Shown: positions 47,601-59,159, numbered from the stretch's first letter. The stretch: 64,000 nt of DNA from Oscheius dolichura (GCA_932521035.1 OW051496.1:7130001-7194000); one strand, 5' to 3'. Made by a program: numbers and translations. The notes: generated by a model from the sequence alone, not told the origin.

Positions 47601-50255
47601 TTGATTTTAGGCTATTGGACGTCCACCAGTAACTCGCCCACTAAAAGAAGAGTCACCTGCGCTTAATGGTACCCCCATTTCACCACAAGCAAAGCGTGAA
47701 ATTAAACCTACTCCGAAAGTAGCACCTTCGCCATTGATAGAGCCTGTTCCTGCTAAACCTTATTCTGGTCGAGGAAGAAAGCCTGGTTCAAAGAACAAGC
47801 CTAAGGTTAGTTTGTTTAATTGCGTATTTGCATTATCGAAGTATTATAGGTTGTTAATCCTAAACCTTGGCGAGATATTTATGATTTTGATTCATCTGAT
47901 GAAAGCGCCAATCAACCTATGAGCTATGATGAAAAAAGACAACTTAGTCTTGATATCAACAAACTACCTGGAGATCAGCTACATCTTGTCGTTAGTATAA
48001 TTGAAAGCCGCGAGCCACTTCATGTTTGTTTAATTGATTGCCGTGTGAGTTAATATTTTTTTAGGATTTTAACCCAGAAGAAATTGAAATAGATTTCGAG
48101 ACGTTGAATTCTAAAACTTTACGAGAATTAGAATGTTTCGTGCAAGCCTATTTGAAAAAGAAAGGAAGGAAACCGGGAGCGGGTAAGCTTGCCTTAATTG
48201 TAGCATCCTTTATATTTTGATACACACCACCTTTGTTCTTTATTTCGGGTGTTTTCAGTACCTAAGACTCCATCGGATATCTCCTCTCGAAAACGTGACC
48301 TTGAAGACCAATTAAAGAAATTAGGAGGTGTTCCGCCAAGTGATGCTTCTTCGAAAAATGGTAGTTAGTTTTGCCATGTGCATATAAAATTAAAAATATA
48401 TGTGTGCCGCTGTTTCTTCGCATATTGCGGTTTACCATTATTAATCCTTTTCAGCCGGAGAGTCACAGCGAGCAGGTGGATCGCAGCAGGGTCGTCCACC
48501 AACAGCGATGCCTCAAAATCAATCGGGATCTTCTTCTGAAAACGACAGCAGTAGCAGCTCTTCTGACAGTGACAGTGACTCTTCGGACTCAGACTCAGGT
48601 TAGGCGGACAACCGTGGGGCACTCGCTCTCTGTTCGGACGGGCTCCGGGATGGCGGGGGGTTGCTTGGTATGTCCGACAGAGACAGGTGCCCCCTGCCCG
48701 CCGACCGTCCTTCTGTCGGCCTTAATAGATAGTCCAAAACCTCTGTCCCTCTATCATTTATCTGTATATATCGAAAGCACATCTTAGGGGATATCTTAAT
48801 TTTTGCTCATTTTAGTGGCTCTTATATGCGGAAAATTTTCTCCGAAAACACTTCATTCAAGCGGGTAAATGCGTCTCCCACTTGTTATCTCTCCCTGTGC
48901 TTTGTTTAATAAGACCCAAACTTTACAATTTCAGCATCTCAGACTTAGTATTAATATCAATTGTTATGTTGTAATCGTTTAACGTATGCCGCTTATACTC
49001 ATTTGTATTGTAATAATTATTTGTTTTAATAAGAAGCGTATTCTCCCTTGTTGAGAACTGCAGGGTGGCCCTCGTTTGTAGAGATTCCGTGGCGAACTTC
49101 AATTCCAGAGATGAAATTTAAAAAGTTGTTTTGGTAAAATGATTCTCTGCGGCTCTTACCAAACCCCCAGCCCCCTTTATTTCAGCAAAATCACTTGCTA
49201 TATAAAATGATAGACTGACAGAGAGAGAGAGAGAGCGACTTGGGTTCCCTCAAATGAAGTTATTGAAGTTATTTAATTGGTTACTGTAGGTCCACGGGAA
49301 GATGAAATGACATCTGGACGAGGGCGAGCATCGAACACGACTAAAGCCAATGGAAAGCCAGCACCACCAACTGCTCCTGGAAAAGGTGTTAATGGAACTG
49401 GAGCCGTAACCAATGTGCCAACTCCGCCGCCATCAGTGGTCAAACCAGCTTCTGGATTAGCTCCCGGTGAGTTGCTTCTTTTGATTCACAAAAAAAGTAA
49501 TAAATATTGCATAAATTTCTGTGTTTTTTTCTATATTTAGATATACTGATTTTGTTAAACTAAAATATGACTATTTTTTCTATACAACATTTATACCATA
49601 GTCAGCACTAAATCATTAAAATAAAACAATTATTTTGGTATAATTTCTAATATATTTTAGTTTCTACACCACTCAGCTCAGTAGTACATGACGGCGCTAA
49701 GCCCTTGCTTCAAAATCCCAAACCAGTTGGAGCTGCAGGAATTGGTACGTTTTGTTATTTTTTAGAAATAGATAGTTATATTTTTATACTTAATCGATAT
49801 TTTTAGGTGGATCAATCTTAGACCAATTGCTTCCTGGGCCAACTGAAATGAAACCATCAGTCAGCAATCAATATGAGCAATTCCTCAATAAGAATAAATC
49901 AAAGGAGGAGAAGGTTGATCAGCTAAAAAGTTGAGCTTATTTTGAATTTTATTAAGATCAAAGCCCAACGACTGGAGGAAGAACGGTTACGTAAAGAGCG
50001 CCTTCAACGCGAATCAGAGCGGAAACCTCCAGTCAATCAGACGAATACTATACCTCAGCCATTTGGTGGCTTCCCTCAGCATGATGATGAAGAACAGGCT
50101 AGGCTTTTACGTCTCAGAGAGCAGGTGTGTTTTAATAGCCTTATTTTTTTTAATGTTCTTCTTATTTACAGGAGCGTCTGCAACGAGAGCGTGACATGGA
50201 TGTTGACATGACGAGTCAGATGGAAATGATGGCTAATTTTGAAGCTAACTTCTGA
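44678..50255 (+). CDS. bet-1: BET double-bromodomain chromatin reader
   Basis: Reader of acetylated histones in the BRD2/3/4 (BET-1) family. ATG at 44678 ([20 protein letters not shown]). Bromodomain 1 starts at [20 protein letters not shown] and contains the WPF shelf and [13 protein letters not shown]. Its next segment comes from exon A or exon B (see separate entries). Bromodomain 2 runs from [20 protein letters not shown] through [17 protein letters not shown] and [13 protein letters not shown]. The ET domain is [20 protein letters not shown] plus [14 protein letters not shown] Ser/Asp/Glu-rich acidic run follows ([20 protein letters not shown]). The long form continues after a 691-nt intron to a coiled Arg/Glu-rich region and a C-terminal motif ending MMANFEANF, as in BRD4-long. 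Stop is at 50253-50255. Confidence 0.92.
45292..45781 (+). promoter_or_regulatory. structured 490-nt intron before exon A
   Basis: Intron between the first half of bromodomain 1 and exon A, roughly ten times the usual intron size here. It contains three long complementary pairs. P1 is 45352-45368 with 45689-45705 (16 of 17 positions pair, one A-C mismatch). P2 is 45381-45397 with 45544-45560 (17 of 17, one G-U). P3 is 45661-45674 with 45752-45765 (14 of 14), extended by 45676-45681 with 45741-45746. P1 encloses P2. P1 and P3 interleave, so they form a pseudoknot or compete. The 3' arm of P3 ends 16 nt before the exon A acceptor, which is itself weak (GTTGTAG). Confidence 0.75.
45782..45901 (+). 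other. BET alternative exon A (bromodomain 1)
   Basis: 120 nt, phase 0 on both sides, encoding 40 residues starting [20 protein letters not shown] and ending STAPEP. It carries the conserved acetyl-lysine-binding Asn in CYTYN. The following [11 protein letters not shown] resembles the bromodomain 2 signature of vertebrate BET proteins more than bromodomain 1. It is followed by a GTAAGT donor. Confidence 0.85.
45925..46044 (+). other. BET alternative exon B (bromodomain 1)
   Basis: 120 nt, phase 0 on both sides, encoding 40 residues starting [20 protein letters not shown] and ending RTMPKE. It aligns without gaps to exon A (16 of 40 identical by my count) and replaces PPHYG with acidic EAEDD. 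The acceptor GTTGTTTTCAG is strong. It lies only 23 nt after exon A, below every other intron I could confidently place in this window. Confidence 0.85.
48599..49289 (+). other. long BET intron, possible short-isoform end
   Basis: Splicing joins GACTCAG to GTCCACGG in frame. Without splicing the frame reads Ser-Gly-stop (TAG at 48601-48603), giving a protein that ends after the acidic run, like the short forms of BRD4. It contains a GA-dinucleotide run near 49220-49235. Confidence 0.55.
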
Positions 50256-50794
50256 TTCTCCTTGCCTACTTCCCGGTGCTAGTCGATCATCCCGCCTCTA
50301 TTTTTTTTTCTCATGCTCTTGTATAAAATACTGGTTTTCCGAGTATCTAAGCTTCTTATATACATGGATTGAGACAGTTACACTTTATCTTAGCTCATCC
50401 ACGCCTCCTTGACAGGTTTATATACAGAAAAATGAAAAAAAAACATTTAATTTATTGCAAAAAAATTCCAAAAATGTATTATTTGTCTTGTCTATTACGC
50501 AATTCCTAATAATTTCTAATCTAGAAAACTCGTAGCTCGTCTTTTTTCATCTTTCTTTCTTCAATTTTGTTCACCCCTCGAGGGCATTGTCAGCTATAGG
50601 ATTTATCTTTCTGAAAGTGTATTCGTCCAATACTCAGATTCTATTACCCGTGAAATGAATTTTCGTGATACTATCTGTTTTTTTAAGTTAATCTGAAAGG
50701 GGGGTTTGTCCGACTAAATATTTTAATCGTTGCTGTAGGCAACTTTTGACAACGATCTGTTGCTTTCCAGAAGAGGTTTCATGATAAGTCAACA
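50256..50794. other. intergenic / BET 3' UTR
   Basis: AT-rich, without a gene. It will contain the BET 3' UTR and ends in TTTCCAG-type acceptors just before the exchanger start. Confidence 0.45.
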
Positions 50795-53700
50795 ATGAAC
50801 AAAATAAAGATATTTCTAGTATTTCTATCTTATATATTAGCTATCGTTGGAGCCAAAAAGATCGATTCTGTTTTTTTGGAAGAATCTGCGCAAAGGGTAG
50901 GCTACATTAGTTATGCTTGTTGCGTTGTATATAGCTATATGCAATTCCAAAAGTACATAATCTGTACGGTATGATATATATATATATATATATATAAAAA
51001 TAAAAAATACGGTTGGAAAAGGGATAAGATTTTCCCCATGGGATACATTTGGGTAGGAGAAGCTCGTTATACATTTTACTAAAGCTCATTTCTTTCTTTA
51101 TTTTGTTGTGCGGATCGATAATCCAAAAAGAGTATACCCTTTTCTGTAAAGAATATAAAAACATACATGCCAAAGACTTTGTTCTTTGACGAGTGACAAC
51201 TATTGAGGAAGGACTACGCAGACAGTATTGACCAAGGCTATTTCCATCTGTAGAAGCTGAAAGAGACCTTTTCCAACCGTATTTACGTTGCCGTAAAGAA
51301 GGAAGATGCCTGTGTTTGCTATATATGTTGGGGCGGGGTGCACTGACTTTCATCACTTTTTCGCATTGGATTTGCAATCATTATGGTAGTTCCATATTGA
51401 TGCCCGATAACACTCCCACGCAGTAACAAAAACTGACAGCTTGACGTCCTTTTTATTCTATATTCCGACTATGAAATGGAGGCTGAATATAAAGGAGATG
51501 AGGTTGTTTGTATCGCGGACGAGAACGACGGTTTAGAGGCCGTGGCTACCAGAGTAAGAGATCAATATATTGAACAATGTGGCTGTAGAGCTTAGGATTC
51601 GGGAAAAGGGGGCAAGAAGTTGAAGATAGGCTAGGTCATAAAGAGCTATGCACCTGTAGGGGATCGAAAAAGGCATTTCGAATATTTTCGAAATAGAGGG
51701 GGTCATCAACTGAAGCAAAGCGATATTTCGAAATCTCCAATGAGAAAGAGTCGCGGCCGCTTTTGTAATTCGCAACACAAATGGCATGGCCTCTTGGGAG
51801 AGCTTGGTAGTCGAGGGCCATCGATTGGATCCTTATTATTACGACAAGGTAGGTGGGGGAAAAGCAGTCGCCTATATACGTACTTGTGCCCCCTAATCCC
51901 CTAAAATTTATAAGATCTTCTGAGAAGAAGAGACATTGATTTGCAGAGAGCCGACAGCCTGCACCACCTGGACTCGGTCATCCTCCTGACCTACATCTCG
52001 GTGATAGTCCTCGTCGTGTTGACCGCCTGGCTGTTTAAACACTGTCGCTTCCGTTTCATCCACGAATCCGGTGTAACTTTGTTCTTCGGTTTGTTTTACA
52101 TTTTTTGGACAGCTGGTCTCCCACACGATTTGCTCTTTTCGAAGGATATCAGTTACAAATTTCGGAAAGTTTACAAAGAAGAGGGAATATTTCAGGTCTT
52201 CTTATTGGATTCGTCATCCGCTACTTTAACATCGGCCAGTTGCAATCGCAGACATTCGATGTCATCCTCAGGAACCACACGGTCATCAGCGAGCCGCCGG
52301 ACTACCTCAGGTAGTCCTCCTTGCGTGTGTGACACGGGCATTTCCCTTTCCAGGCTGGAAGTCAAACCAGAAGACTCCCAGCGGAAAGTGTCGTTCCACT
52401 ATGAACTGATAGAAGGTTTCTACGCGGACAGCAAAAAACAAAATGAGCAGAAGATCGAGCAGAAGAGCTCCTTTTCTCCGGAGATCTTCTTCAACATCCT
52501 CCTCCCGCCTATCATCTTCAACGCCGGCTACAGTCTAAAGAAGAGACACTTCTTCCGCAACATTGGTGGGTGTCTCTGTGCCCGGAGCAGGTCAGTTTAG
52601 GCAGTATACTGGCCTTTGTCTTCATCGGCACCACGGCCTCGTGTCTCATCACGGGCAGTCTGCTCTTCGTCCTGACCAAGGTATTCGGGATGGGCTTCAG
52701 CTTCCAGGAGTTGATGTTCTTCGGGGCACTGATATCCGCCACCGATCCAGGTGAGAACAGCAGATCGATGGCCTCTATCCTCCTTCAGTGACCATCCTCT
52801 CCATTTTCAATGAAATGAACGTGGAGGCCGACCTGTTCGCCCTCGTCTTCGGGGAGAGTGCCCTCAACGACGCCGTGGCCATCGTCCTGACCAAGTGGGT
52901 CTCCCCTCGCCTTCTCGTCTAATCCATTTATCAGCATCATCGACGGCTTCACAACCTCCTCCGACACTTTGTGTGCCACCGACTTGTTCTCCCTCTTCTG
53001 GAAGTTCTTCTACATCTTCTTCGGGTCCCTTCTGCTCGGGTCGAGTATCGGCTGTGCCAATGCCCTGCTCACCAAAATGACTCGAATCGGTAGGGATCCT
53101 CTTCCACCCAGAATAATGTTCGTTTCCAGCCGACTACCACATTTTAGAAAGCGCCCTCTTCATCCTGCTCTCCTACATTTCCTTCCTCTTGGCCGAGGTG
53201 CTCGGCTTCACAGGTAGGCTGTCCTCCCCCCGTCATCCGACCCGTTCAGGTGTTGTCTCTGTCCTCTTCTGTGGCATCTGCCAGGCCCACTACACCTACA
53301 ATAACCTGTCCCAGGAGTCCCAAGGCTCCACCAAGCATTTCTTCGCCGTTGGTCCCCGTCCTCCACTTCATCGTCCCCTCTTTCCAGGTGATCGCCTTCG
53401 TCCTCGAGTCGTTCATCTTCTGCTACATCGGGGTCAGTGTCTTCGTGGCTAACAACCAGAAATGGAACATATTCTTCCTCCTCTTCGGATTGGTGAGTCT
53501 ATCCCCCACATAGTCCAACTCTTTCCAGTTAGCCGTCCTGGCGGCCCGTGCCTGCTTCGTCTATCCCCTGTGCAGCCTGATCAATCTCAAAAGACAGCCT
53601 CCCATCCCCCGAGCCTACCAGCACATGATCACCGTTGCCGGGCTCCGTGGGGCCGTCGCCTTCGCCCTAGCTTCCAGGAATACGGCCACCGAGAACCGGC

Positions 53701-54491
53701 AAATAATCTGTTCCACCACGGTGGCCATCGTCCTCTTCACAGTTTTTGTCAACGGAGGCATGACCACCTGGCTCATTGAGCTCCTCGGCATCAAGTGAGT
53801 CTCTCCTGGAGTCGGCCACTTCCACCCATTCAGGTATGGGCCCACGGCTAATGTGGCCGCCAATGGGAGGAGATACACCGACGAGGAGGGTATCCAGCTG
53901 CCCATCAATGTAAGTTCTCCCCCAAATTTTGTGCATTTCTCTAAAGATTGTCACCGGGTGGGGAACGGCTAATTGTTGTGAGTAAAACAGGGATTCTGTT
54001 GGGGTGTCCTCCAGCATGACCCTTTTCGGGTAACGAGTCTAACCATTTCAGGAGATAGATGCCCCCGATGGCATATCCCAGCATCGGTTCTTGGTATGCC
54101 CGTCTCTTTTGCCTCTTTAGACACAGCTTCCTGCCCACTATTTGACTCTAACCAACCTCTGTTGCTTACCATCCTTTGCCTCTAAAGAGATACGTCTCCC
54201 AGAATGAATATCTTTCAGACTGAAACAGAGGGAGAGAATCCTCTGACCCCCGCAGGCTCCAACCCCTGGGACAAGGCCTTCCTCCCCCGGAAGTGGTACA
54301 ACTTCGACGCCAGGTGAGCATCTTCTCCACAGGCTATACCACCCCCTTTCAGCTTTATGAAGCCCCTCCTGACCCATGCCACCCCCTCCCTCGAGCAGAC
54401 CCTGCCTCCAAGCTGCTATCCGCTGGCCCGTTTCTTCACCTCCGACCAGCAGAGAGCGGTCAGTGAGTGTCGCTCGGTGGACTCTGCCTGA
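50795..54491 (+). CDS. nhx-5: Endosomal Na+(K+)/H+ exchanger, NHE6/7/9 type
   Basis: Cation/proton antiporter expected in endosomal or Golgi membranes. Exon 1 (50795-50896) encodes a signal peptide ([20 protein letters not shown]). After a 1,050-nt intron, exon 2 starts [20 protein letters not shown]. Transport-domain motifs include [78 protein letters not shown] and [19 protein letters not shown]. The [12 protein letters not shown] and AHYTYNNLS motifs place it with NHE6/7/9 rather than plasma-membrane exchangers. The tail has [17 protein letters not shown] and [19 protein letters not shown], as in that clade. One reading stops at 54491; splicing of a GTGAGT donor at about 54463 to an acceptor at 54619 would instead stop at 54642. 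Exon 1 is AT-rich and the rest GC-rich. Confidence 0.88.
50974..50996. repeat. (AT)n microsatellite
   Basis: Uninterrupted AT dinucleotide run in intron 1 of the exchanger gene, followed by an A-rich stretch. Confidence 0.85.
51008..51281. mobile_element. candidate Tc1/mariner-like MITE
   Basis: An 18-bp perfect inverted repeat (51005-51022 and 51267-51284) flanks about 240 nt without coding capacity. Trimmed to TA-CGGTTGG and CCAACCG-TA it has the layout of a nonautonomous element with TA target duplications. It lies in intron 1 of the exchanger gene. No transposase frame is present. The alternative is an intronic RNA hairpin. Confidence 0.5.
51440..51553 (+). other. possible cassette exon of the exchanger gene
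   Basis: 114 nt between a CTGACAG acceptor and a GTAAGA donor. It is open in phase 0 at both ends, matching exons 1 and 2. It would insert 38 acidic residues (from [20 protein letters not shown] to GLEAVATR) after the signal peptide, where NHE6-type proteins have an acidic luminal stretch. Confidence 0.4.
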
Positions 54492-54642
54492 AGTGGCCTT
54501 CTCTTCGTCGTGGTGCCTCGTGTTGTGTTTGTGAATAGTGATCCCCTCCCTCGGCTGTGATTCTCCCTGTGAGTCCCCTCCTCCCCGCCTCCTCCTCCCT
54601 CTTAACCGCGTCCTTGCAGAGGTCTCAAATCGAAACATGTAG

Positions 54643-56015
54643 CAGTGGTGGCAGCTTCGTCTCTCTTACCCCGTCCAGCTCAGTCCGTTACCTGGTTTCC
54701 GATTCCGGTGCTTCTACCGCCAACGCGATCTAATCCCCTACTTCCTTCTCGTCACTTGCTTTATTCTAGTCCTTCGTCCTCCTGCGTCATTAGAATTCCC
54801 GGGTTACTGTGTTTCCTTAGACAAATAAACTATTGAATCAACCTCACTGTAACGGGTCAATTCGACAAAAGGGAACAGCCGGAACATTGGGGGCGTCATA
54901 GGGGGCCTCTCGTCCTCTATGAGGGGGCTATTGCCAATAAAGACGAGAAACGAGGAAGCAGACTGTTGCTCAGCCGATCAGAAGCCCATAGTACCAAGAG
55001 AAGGAGTCAGGAGGATACCCGAGGAGGAGCTGTATCCCCCAGACAGACGGCATGCCCCGGATCAGCTGACAGAGTTCAACAGACGGCGTTCTTTTGTTCG
55101 GGGCATCCATAAAAAGCTTCGAAAGTCACATGTTGCGGGGGGCTGGTAGATTTATTTGAACAGTCTATCCATAGACTTGATGAACTTTGTGAACCTTCCT
55201 GGAAAAGTACTGTCTCACATACTAGTAGTGTTGGAATTATGAAATAGACGGGAAGGAGGATAATTAGGAATGGAAGACAGTTCCCTGTTCTTTGCCCTGG
55301 TCACGTTCTAATCTTTTCAATTTGCCATCATTTGACCTCGCTTTTGTTTTGATTCTTGCTCTTTCTTTCAAGAAGACACAAAGCTTCCGCTTCCCTTTTC
55401 CGCCAGCTTCTGGCCTCTCTTCAAAAACTCTGAGTCAGCGGCCATTCATCTATGCCATGTGCTTGGCAGGGGAGGAGGCAGGCAAACGGCTTCCTGGAAG
55501 GAAATCTAAGGAGAGAAATTAACAAATACTGGGGGCCGGGGTTATGACCGTGGGGGGATCAAAGGAATAGGCAGACAAATTCTTCGAAGGAAAGATGGAG
55601 AAGACCTTACTTTTCTCGTCTGTCCTCGGACGACATTGGCCAGGAAGACAGCCCGCTCTGGAGATAGGGCATCTTGGAAGTCGGCAGCTACTCGGTCACC
55701 TTCTCTTCCTGAGTATCTAACGTCTACGCAGCTAATGCTATTCCCAGAAGAATAAGACAAGTCTCTGAGGTTATCGTTCTAAATATAGCCGTCTGCTTTT
55801 TGAGAGACGCAGTCCAAGAGTTCACTCCTCCATTATCGTCTACTATCATTCCACTACAACCCTCGTGAGAAGACGTTACAACCCCGTCTCTCAAAAAAGT
55901 TCCCTTTTCCTGGATGTTTATTCAGATGTAGACGGGGGCGCCTGTCAGTGTATGGCCCCCTGTAAAAAGCATGACATCGTCTGAGCTAACAGGCGTGGTT
56001 CCATCTGGTCTGCCC
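54643..56015. other. intergenic, no convincing gene
   Basis: Contains the exchanger 3' UTR with AATAAA near 54823 and then about 1.1 kb without a supported gene or repeat. Confidence 0.5.
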
Positions 56016-56024
56016 TATAAAAGG
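56016..56024 (+). promoter_or_regulatory. TATA box of the astacin gene
   Basis: TATAAAAGG lies 46 nt before the ATG at 56062 and only 25 nt before an in-frame ATG at 56041. Initiation about 30 nt from the TATA would exclude the first ATG. The second astacin-like gene has the same box. Confidence 0.65.
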
Positions 56025-56061
56025 CAGGGTGGCCGGCAGGATGGCACTTTTGTTGGACCCG

Positions 56062-58371
56062 ATGCAACTGCTCCTTCCGTTGCTGTTCACCGTCCTCGTG
56101 TTGGCCGAAGTCTATGGCCAGGTGGTCACCCCCTCGTTCAAGGAGAAGATGGAGCAGTTCAAGGGCAAGATCCGGGATCGAGTCAAGGAGCGCTTCGGAA
56201 AACTGACCGACGAGGAGAAGGCCAAGCTCAAAAAGGTCAGTCTACGCTTTCGAACAGGCCACTGGCTGTTTTTAGTACTTTGGAGGAGTTGACCCCGACC
56301 GACGCAAGGCCCGTCTCGAACGGATGGGCAGAAAGTTCAACCTGACCGAGGAGCAGCGGGCCAACCTCCGAGCCCGTCTGTCCAAGCTCGTCCCCGTTAA
56401 CACCACCAGGCCCAATGAGAACACAGCCGTCGATCTCTTCGAAGTTAACAACAATGTCGGAGTTTCGCAATTCCTCTACCAGGGAGATGTCCACCTCACC
56501 GAGTGAGTCCGCTCCCCCGATAGACAACCGACCATTGTAGAGAACAACTGTCCCACCAGGAACAAGTCATCGCCCAGGAGCAGAACCCTGAAGCTGTCCA
56601 CCGGCTTAAGAGACAGGCTACCACCCTCTACCCAAAATGGGCCGGAAACACCGTCTACTTCTACTTCGACTCTTCAGTCAGTCAGTTTCTACCCCTGCTT
56701 CTTCGAAAATGTCCGCCGTTAAGATGCCAGGAAGCAGGCCTCCGTGAAGGCCGCCCACCAGTACATCCAGAGCAGAACATGTATCAACTTTGTTCAGAAC
56801 TCCGGGGCCAGCAACAGAATCAAGGTTTGTGACTATTACTCCCACTAAAAGAGATACATTTACAGGTATTCAGCGGAAGTGGTTGCTATTCGAATGTTGG
56901 AATGATTGGCGGAGAGCAGACCCTCTCTCTGGGAGATGGTTGCGAGGTCATCGGAACGGCGGCCCACGAGTTCACCCACGCTTTGGGTGTCTGGCACACC
57001 CAGATGAGATCCGACAGGGACAACTACGTGACCATTGATATGCGTTACGTCCCTCCCAGTTATCAAGGAAACTTCGACAAGCTGACAGCTTCCCAGAACG
57101 CCATCACCGTCCCCTATGAATACGGATCGATGATGCACTACTCCAGCAACAGTTTCACCTCTCCCGCTACTCAGCTCTCCATCATACCCAAGGATATGGA
57201 CTATGCCTACACCATGGGTAATAGGCAGATCTCCTTCTACGATATTATCATGATCAACAAACACTACGGATGTGATGGTGAGTCCCTGTCCTTTTCCCTA
57301 AAATTGATATCTTCAGCCGCCTGCCCCGCCGCCTCCTCTGCCAAATGTAAGAACGGAGGAGTGCCCAATCCCCGCAACTGTGCCACCTGTAACTGTCCTC
57401 TTGGCTATGAGGGTACCCTCTGTGATCAGAGAGTGAGTATTCCTTCCTTTCCCTATAAACAATGCCCGATTTCAGCCCGCTGGCTGTGGACAGACCGTGA
57501 CTGCTACTACTGCTTGGCAGACCCTGCAGTACAGCTACGGCGACCAGTCGGACAGCGTCAACGTCAGAGACGCCTTCACCTTGTGCAACCACTGGATCCA
57601 GGCGAGTCCTTTCTTTCATCAGCAGCTGGCCGGCCCATTCCGTTCTGAATAGGCGACAGAACTGAATAAAAGTTTTACAGGCTCCCGCTGGAATGGCCGT
57701 CCAAGTGCGGATAACAAACATGTACAATCCCCAATGCCAGTATGGCTGCCCCTTCAACGGTGTCGAAATCAAGGGACACGAATCCGACCAGAAGATCACC
57801 AACCCCCGCTACTGCTGCCCGGAGTTCAACAACAAGATCTTCAACAGCAGCCTCAACCCCACGCCCATCATCTCCTACAACCGATACTATTACACGTCCT
57901 TCACCCTACAGTACAGGGCCGTCGCCGGTAGTGGCGCTCCCCCTGCGACGGCGACGACGACCAAGGCCCCCGCCACTCAGGCTCCCGCCACTCAGGCCCC
58001 CGCCACTCAGGCCCCTTCCAACAAGTGCAAATCCATGAACACAGCGTGAGTCGCTTTCTAGATGTCTTTTGTGATAATCAGACCCATTTCAGCTCCGCCT
58101 GTGCCATCAACAAGGCTTTCGGCTTCTGTACCAGTTCTGCCTATAGCTGGCAAGTGATCAAGTACAACTGTGCCGTTGAGTGTGGCCTCTGTGGGAAGGC
58201 TGCCAACCCCTGTGTGGACCTCAATACCAGTTGTGCTTCCATCGCTGCCAACGGCATGTGCTCGTCACAAGAGCCTATGCTAATGGAGTATAAGTTTGTC
58301 CCTCCTCATTCATATACAAGAAATGTTTCAGCTGTGCGAGAAGTTGTGGCTTCTGCTCGAATCCCAATTAA
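56062..58371 (+). CDS. Secreted astacin metalloprotease with ShK domains
   Basis: Nematode astacin (NAS) zinc endopeptidase. From the preferred ATG at 56062 the signal peptide is MQLLLPLLFTVLVLAEVYG, followed by a helical, charged propeptide and a basic cleavage site (HRLKRQ). The catalytic domain has AHEFTHALGVWH, giving the HExxHxxGxxH zinc motif, then RSDRDNYV and the Met-turn SMMHYSS. An EGF-like module (CKNGG...CNCPLGYEGTLC) and a CUB-like region (CGQTVTATT to CCPEFNN) follow. After a Thr/Pro/Ala linker come two ShK domains, the second completed by joining MLM to DCARSCGFC across the last intron. Stop is at 58369-58371 with AATAAA at 58390-58395. The fully equipped active site predicts an active secreted protease for matrix or cuticle. 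A shorter paralogue begins at 63737. Confidence 0.9.
57966..58010 (+). repeat. 15-bp tandem repeat in protease linker
   Basis: Three copies of a 15-bp unit (GCCCCCGCCACTCAG, with one C-to-T change in the second) encode Ala-Pro-Ala-Thr-Gln three times, in the linker between the CUB-like and ShK parts. Confidence 0.95.
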
Positions 58372-58441
58372 TCAAGCCACCATCCACTTAATAAAATGTT
58401 CTCATGTCTAGCGAAGAGCGATTATAAACGGTTTTATTCGA

Positions 58442-58990
58442 CTAGACAAACGAATTTCTGTCGACAGCGGCCAGCTCGTCCGGAGTCATCTCGGGCAGGT
58501 TCTCATAGCCGCCGTCGTCGGTCACGCCTTGTCCCGAGGGCGCTATACGAGATCCCTGGGAGACGGTCTTCGTGACGTTGCTGCTGACTCGGCGGGGTCC
58601 GATCAAAGCAGCCGGCGGTGCAGTCGTCGGCGTCTCCACGGCCGGCGTCTTCGGTAGTGATTCTGTTTTTTGTGACTTGAGCCTCGCTGAAGCTGGACGA
58701 GACTGGCTGGAGACGACGATTGCCGCCTCGTTGCCGCTCCGGCCGCTGCTCACTTGGACACTGCGGGTCTGACTCTTCGACTTGGACGCCAGCTTGGAAG
58801 GCGTCGGCTCATCATCTCCACTCTTGCCCGACTTGCCCATCTTCTCGCTTTTATTCTTCTTTCCACACAGAATCAGCATCACAGGCGCCAGCAGCACAAG
58901 AACAGCATGTAACAGGTTCAGGAGCATCTCTTCTGGGAATAAGAAGTGACCGGCTGCTAGAAGATGGCAGGCCACAGTGGTGGCTGCCAT
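58442..58990 (-). CDS. Small single-pass membrane protein, unknown
   Basis: 182-residue single-exon frame (ATG 58990, stop 58442). One hydrophobic helix near residues 22-42 (LLNLLHAVLVLLAPVMLILC) is followed by a Lys-rich stretch and a long Ser/Thr/Pro-rich, basic tail ending DELAAVDRNSFV. No family is recognised. GC-rich codon use matches its neighbours, and a minus-strand AATAAA lies at 58433-58438, just past the stop, supporting a real gene. A second start at about 58930 (MLLNLLHAV) also follows a CCCAG acceptor-like sequence and would drop the first 20 residues. It converges on the astacin gene with under 100 bp between stops. Confidence 0.6.
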   Translation of the reverse strand: MAATTVACHLLAAGHFLFPEEMLLNLLHAVLVLLAPVMLILCGKKNKSEKMGKSGKSGDDEPTPSKLASKSKSQTRSVQVSSGRSGNEAAIVVSSQSRPASARLKSQKTESLPKTPAVETPTTAPPAALIGPRRVSSNVTKTVSQGSRIAPSGQGVTDDGGYENLPEMTPDELAAVDRNSFV

Positions 58991-59159
58991 TGGCCTAGAG
59001 GTAATCTCTTCTGACAGGAAGATTAGCCGAGTCGAAGGGATCAGACAAACAGAGCTCGACCGCTTTTTTCAAAATTCAAAGAAAGGAATAGCTACATATC
59101 TTTATTTTTCCCCCACAAAAAGGGACACCGTATCGCGAGATCAGAAGAGGAATTCGTTT

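Noticed and set aside
50907..51377. 156-codon minus-strand frame in intron 1 of the exchanger
   Set aside because: It has low-complexity Tyr/Ile runs from the AT repeat, no domain, and overlaps the candidate MITE. It is not a transposase.
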